Positions 59,389 through 64,000 of a stretch of DNA of 64,000 nt are shown here, in pieces; position 1 is the first letter of the stretch; each line of letters starts with the position of its first letter. The notes under the pieces were generated by a model. The model ran no database searches. It was not told where the DNA came from and was given only the letters and a program-made list of their open reading frames with translations. The stretch spans positions 41,678,107 to 41,742,106 of the forward strand of contig CM042091.1 in NCBI GenBank assembly GCA_023512835.1, read 5' to 3'. The stretch is from Taxillus chinensis (lineage: Eukaryota; Streptophyta; Magnoliopsida; Santalales; Loranthaceae). The translations under genes and the position numbers were made by a program.

Positions 59389-61075
59389 ATGGCACTAGAG
59401 AAGTTGTCGGCACCATGGAAAGACCGAGTCGTGGTCTTATTGCAAGATAGTGGGTTGAGAAATATTTGCTGTAATCCATGTCCAATTCTCGTGAAAGATT
59501 GCATTACCTTCTATCGCACTATAGCGACCCTTGAAAACAGAGTTGTAGCTACCATTCAAGGTGTTGAGGTTACTATCTCTGAGGAGGTGATCAGAAATGT
59601 TTTCAATATCTCCATAGACCAACCATACCATATCCAGATAATCTGATTTTGAGGAATGTGTTTGATAATGGCTATGTGGATGCATTCATGGTAGGCATTT
59701 CTTAGAAGCGACCCATGCATCCATCCCATGTTGAGAGGACATCGAGGGGTGTGAGAAATCAGAAGGAGACTATTACTAACCAGTTAGAGCAGTTCTGGAT
59801 TTTATTTGCACAGTCACAACCTGAGGCTGAAATTCTCAGGGTTTGGCTTTAATACGGCATGTCTTTAGCCAGCAAGGCCAATGTGGTTGATTGGGCAGTA
59901 CAACATAAACGTATTCCAGAGGAGGCCCACACTCAGTTTCTTGAGGCCCCTTATGAGGTCCCGATCATCCCTAACAAGGGGCCATATTAATGGAGGAGCG
60001 CTACCACCTATGCTAGCCATTCTCATAAGCAGTCTATAGATCCGCCTTTCTCCGCTATTGATCAGAGGTTGGACAGTTTAGTTACTGGCTAGATAGATTT
60101 AGCTAGTTAGATGAAAGCATTTCAAGCCTTCCTCGACCGTCAAAACAGAGCCTCCCCCTCGCCTAGTCCTTCCTCTTTACCTTCTACTTCAGGATCCTCC
60201 ACATCTTTTGAGGCCAGTGCCTCTCCACCGCCTGCTCCACCGCAGTCAAGGCGTCCTAAAAAGACACGTCGTGTGGCCACTCCATCTCTTTCCTCTTTCT
60301 CAGTATCTATCACTACACTGAATCTAGCTCTACCTGATTGCCTATATAAGCCAGCTGCTATACTAGCCTATGAGGCTTTTCATGATTCATAGGAGGATTT
60401 GAGTTGGACTATGGGTTTGTATCCTTACCTCTCTCTGAGCATGTTACGGCATCTAGTGTCCCAAGAGTGGTTTGAGGATTCAGATATCAATAATTTTGTT
60501 TATGCTTTATGAGCTACTATAGCAGCAGAACCAACTTGTTTTCCATATAGGGACCAATCTGAAATCTTACCTATGTTTAATGTTGAGATTATGGATGCCC
60601 GTAATAACCCGTTCCCTAATTACATTGAAGGGCGTTATCCACCATTCCGAGCATGGGCTGATCTGGACTTTTTGGTTTTTCCTGTTTATATAACTGGCCA
60701 TTTCATTACTCTACACCTCGATCTATGATGTCGTTGCTTCTATCTCTATGACTCTTTGGCCCAAGATTCTTTGAAATGGAGGTCCGAGAGCATTCCTGCC
60801 TCCGTCAATGTGCAAATGAAGCCTTAGTCCACCTTAAATTCTTCGAGCAATGACATTAGCCAAAGCCTACCCGTTTGCTTCCACTGCATGTCAACTCTGA
60901 TGTCCCCCAGATGCTTGATAATGCCAATTGTGACCCCTTTGTCTACTATTTTCTCATTGCATGTCAGCAACAACTTGGTAGCATGTGGGGCCCTAATTTT
61001 GTGCCACTAGACCCACATGAGGTTTGCAAGTTGGTCTCCCGTTTGCTCTTCCACTTCAATGCTCCCACCTCGTGA
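59389..61075 (+). pseudogene. Degenerate transposon-associated ORF with Ulp1-like C-terminus
   Basis: The first part (59389-59646) has LVKDCITFYRTI and VEVTISEEVIRNVFNIS, similar in style to the 'putative plant transposon protein' domain. A Pro/Ser-rich stretch follows (60111-60260). A later part (about 60640-61020) contains DLDFLVFPVYITGHFITLHL, an LYDSL motif and CDPFVYYF, which resemble the His and Cys regions of Ulp1/C48 peptidases. Several stops (near 60091, 60390, 60511) break it. A 'TTGGGGACACTGC...AAGTGTGGGGTAA' motif at 61147-61176 recalls the end of Athila/Tat internal regions, so it may be the 3' end of a degraded gypsy element. Confidence 0.5.
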
Positions 61076-61255
61076 TACCTTTACTTATGCGGTACTCTTT
61101 TCTCTTTGTATTTTTCATATATCTTTTTTTGCTTTATTTTTACACATTGGGGACACTGCATCTTTTAAGTGTGGGGTAAGTAGAATAGGTCTATGTAATT
61201 GTGTGGGGTAATTGTGGGGTAAGTGTGGGGTAATTTTTACATGGAAAATTACATG

Positions 61256-62438
61256 AACAGGTCTATGTTGAACAGCCACAAGGCTATGAGAAGAAAGGAA
61301 GGGAGCATATGGTATATCAATTACATAAAGCATTGTATGGGTTAAAACAGGCGCCACGGGCCTGGTACAGTTGTATAAAGAATCATTTTCTAAATGATGG
61401 TTTTCAGAGCTGTGATAGTGATCACACGCTGTTTATCAAGAGGAACACTTACAACACCAAGAAAATACTCATTATAAGTGTTTATGTTGATGACTTGCTT
61501 TATACTGGAAATGATGAAGATTTATCTAGAGATTTTAAAGCTGCCATGATGAGAGATTTTGATATGTCTGACTTAGGAAATATGAATTACTATCTGGGGA
61601 TTAAAATTGTGCAAACAACAAAAGGTATTTTTATTTGTCAGAAACGGTATGCAGAAGGCATCCTTAAAAGGTTTAACATGACTGACTGTAATGCTGTTAG
61701 TAACCCAGTCACGCCTGGTGTGAAAATGCATAGTGATGGAGAAGGAACTTTGATTGATGACAATTATTACAAGCAGTTGGTGGGTAGTTTGATGTATCTC
61801 ACTGCCACGAGACCTGATTTAGCTTTTGCTACAAGTTTAATTGCTAGATATATGTCCCAACCCACTGAACTTCATCTACAGGTAGCTAAAAGAATTTTGA
61901 GATATTTGAGAGGAACCATGGATTTTGGAATTTTCTATAAGAAGTCTGATAAAGTTGGAAAGCTTGAAGCCTATACTGATAGTGATTATGCTGGAGATAT
62001 TGAAGATCGAAAAAGCACAAGTGGGTATGTGTTTTTATTAAATTCAGGGGCTGTGGCGTGGAGTTCAAAGAAACAACCTATTGTCACACTATCTACAACA
62101 GAAGCAGAATTTGTGGCCGCAAAGGTGTGTGCTGTCAAGCCATATGGATGAAAAGAATTCTGAAAGAGTTTGGATATGAAGGAGAAGTAGGAACAGATAT
62201 TAGATGTGATAATAGCTCTACCATCAAGCAGTCAAAGAATCCTGTTATGCACGGACGAAGCAAGCACATAGATGTGCATTTTTATTTTCTCAGAAATCTA
62301 TCTGCTGAAGGAGTTATCTCTTTGATTCACTGCAGGAGTGCAGATCAGATTGATATTATGACAAAACCTTTGAAAGTTGATGCATTCAAAACACTTCGAT
62401 CTGCTCTTGGAGTATGCAGTCTCGCAGATGTAAGCTAA
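61256..62438 (+). pseudogene. Ty1/copia RT-RNase H, 5'-truncated and frameshifted
   Basis: RT with VYQLHKALYGLKQAPRAWY, the catalytic VYVDDLLYTGND (about 61480-61515), QLVGSLMYLTATRPDLAFAT and VAKRILRYLRGTMDFGI. RNase H has YTDSDYAGDIEDRKSTSGYV and STTEAEFVA. A frameshift near 62125-62140 moves the end (RCDNSSTIKQSKNPVMHGRS, KHIDVHFYFLR, DIMTKPLKVDAF) into another frame, stopping at 62438. Readable copia sequence begins abruptly at about 61256 in mid-RT, so gag, protease, integrase and the 5' LTR are missing. Confidence 0.95.
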
Positions 62439-62456
62439 CCAGGAGTACGTGTTAGC

Positions 62457-62469
62457 TTAAGGGAGGGTA
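62457..62469 (+). other. Polypurine tract of the copia element
   Basis: TTAAGGGAGGGTA precedes TGAAGGGAAATTG, the presumed LTR start, shortly after the RNase H stop. Confidence 0.75.
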
Positions 62470-62996
62470 TGAAGGGAAATTGCTGGTCTTGACTTTGACC
62501 AGTTGACTGAAATGTGGCTTAGTATAATTAGATATTCAGTTAAGTTTAACAAACACTGTTATCATTTGATGATGTGGCATTATCTCCACCTTATATATAA
62601 AGAGATTAATCTCATTGAATAAAGGGATCAATGTACCCTGGCTTGGTGATGGGTTCGGCATGTGGAGGCATGTGAAGGCGGTATGGGGAGGCGTGGCTGG
62701 TCGTGTAGTGGCAGGAAGGAGAGCTGGTTTTGGCAAGGCAGGGGAAAGAGGAGAAGGAAAAAGGAGCAGGAATCCATACCAGGAAGATCCGTGTGCCTGC
62801 ACTGCGTCTCTGTGCCTGGGGAAGAAGAAACAGCGTGCTGCCTGCGCGAAAGAGACGACACCAGATGGAGGAGAAAGAGAGTTGACCGGGTTTATTTTAT
62901 TTTGTTTTATTTTTTTTTCTTTTTTTGTTTTGCTTTTTGTTTTTGTTTTCCTGTTTTTTTTTTTGTTTTTTATTCTTAAACCAATAAATAGATAAC
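62470..62996 (+). repeat. 3' LTR of the copia element (right end tentative)
   Basis: Starts TGAAGGGAAATTGCTGG, contains a TATA box (TATATATAA, 62592-62600) about 120 bp in and a long T-rich run (62896-62975). The end at ...GATAACA is a guess from the CA rule; no target duplication can be tested because the 5' side is lost. Confidence 0.55.
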
Positions 62997-64000
62997 ATGT
63001 GGAATAGGCTAGGCGGGAAAAATAAAAGATGGCGTCTATGGTTTTTTTTTTTTTTCAATTGGATAATTTCAACTAATATTTTTAGGTTTTTGGGATCGGT
63101 AAGACAACCCGAATTTCAAAAAAAATTCAAGAAAATTACTCTTAGACTCGGGGCATCGTGACGAACGTTCCCGTGTCATTTTTATTTTAAAATGAATTTA
63201 TTTTTGCGCCAAGCCTAGACTGCGCGTCCCTAAACTGTTTTATTATTGAAAAAACTTTTTTCCTTTTTTTCAGAAAATAAACTCTGTGAGCGAATACGTG
63301 CAAAATATACGTCAAAATTCTTAAAATGATGAGAGGATTAAGAGTATGAATTTTGTGACCTGATCTGGAGTGTCATTTTGAACATTGGCCGCTAGTTTAT
63401 TGTCGTTAGCAGTCAAAACACAGTTTTGAGTATAACTTCTTCATTTGACCTCGGATTTGAGTACAGTCGAAAGTGCTGATTCTGGAATTTGATTCTCTAT
63501 CACATGGGATTGGATTTTTAGCGTTTGAAAGCCTTTATAAAGAAGTCATTGAAATTGCGCCTTTCGAATCAACGGTCATGCCTCTTTATTTAGCTGTACA
63601 AAGTGGGTAACAAATAGAAAAAAAATATAAAACGAAAAATGAATGTTATGTCTAACCCGGACAAAATGAGGTCCAATAGTGCTTAAGGTTGTAAACGATA
63701 ATTGCCTCTGGGATAGTTTGACTCTTCAATTATAAAAGCAAGCACTGCAATCTATAATGATCCTATATATAGATTCCTACATGACTCAAAGACAATACCT
63801 CAAAGGACATACTTGTAGATAATGATGTGCATTTTCATGAAAAAGGTAATACCCCAAAGGACACACCCATGAGTAATAGTATGCATTTCCATGAAAAGGT
63901 ATTAACCTATTTAATTTTCACTTAATAATCTAACAGATGCTGTGTATGATTCATTATATGTAAAAGAAAATATAAAAACCAAATGTTGAAGTATGTCCAT
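62997..64000. other. Repeat-like sequence at the right edge
   Basis: No gene. Around 63410-63720 the sequence (ATAACTTCTTCATTT, then CCGGACAAAATGAGGTCCAA) resembles 15985-16290, so it is probably another gypsy LTR fragment running off the window. A near-repeat with a GTAAT(A/-)CCCCAAAGGACA-like core occurs near 63795-63860. Confidence 0.5.

Noticed and set aside
62615..62995. ORF with hydrophobic Phe-rich tail in the copia LTR
   Set aside because: The tail is a translated T-rich run; no start context or domain supports a gene.

Overview
This is a stretch of plant nuclear chromosome, most likely from a eudicot. Three things point to this: an intron-rich gene for a plastid-type ATP sulfurylase, a plant-type 3-methyladenine DNA glycosylase gene with introns, and a dense layer of plant LTR retrotransposons (Athila-type and chromovirus Ty3/gypsy, plus Ty1/copia) with solo LTRs, MITE-like elements and AT-rich spacers. 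The species cannot be read from the window. There are no bacterial operons, CRISPR arrays, rRNA genes or convincing tRNA genes.

Layout. 1-3158: the 3' end of an LTR retrotransposon, with a degenerate proline-rich/coiled-coil ORF, a polypurine tract and a 1163-bp LTR. It is nested in the 5' LTR of an Athila-like gypsy element (3159-13456), whose gag, protease, RT, RNase H and integrase are recognisable but carry frameshifts and stops. 13457-19051: AT-rich spacer, a 51-bp minisatellite and LTR fragments. 19052-25785: a cluster of solo LTRs. One is split by a second solo LTR with TSD TCACA, and a third in the opposite orientation has TSD GTATA. 25791-27986: repeat-rich spacer.

27987-34516 is the only clearly functional gene island. 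It holds a five-exon DNA-3-methyladenine glycosylase gene (plus strand) and a five-exon ATP sulfurylase gene (minus strand), arranged tail to tail. The last ATP sulfurylase intron carries a hAT-like non-autonomous element. 34757-35450 is a dispersed repeat with a MITE next to the ATP sulfurylase promoter. 35829-44811 is a structurally complete chromovirus (Tekay/Del-like, minus strand) with two LTRs, initiator-Met PBS, PPT, a perfect TTCTT target duplication and a terminal chromodomain, but with broken ORFs. 47383-49652 is a decayed FAR1/FHY3-type (MULE-derived) gene. 50440-50567 is one exon of an ORANGE-like DnaJ-zinc-finger gene, with another LTR element (50584-55959) inserted 16 bp into the following intron. 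57189-62996 is a mosaic of an LTR fragment carrying a 630-bp insert, a Ulp1-protease-like degenerate ORF and a 5'-truncated Ty1/copia element.

How the parts relate. The two intact genes (base-excision DNA repair; sulfate activation) have no evident functional link. The rest is mobile-element DNA. The most striking pattern is that the Athila-like LTR and the chromovirus LTR, from two distinct gypsy clades, share a colinear block of about 400 bp just upstream of their TATA boxes. The block contains paired CACGTG (G-box) inverted repeats and an ATCAAAAC...GTTTTGAT palindrome. A related block lies in a solo LTR at 21650-21960. This looks like a shared or exchanged LTR promoter module.
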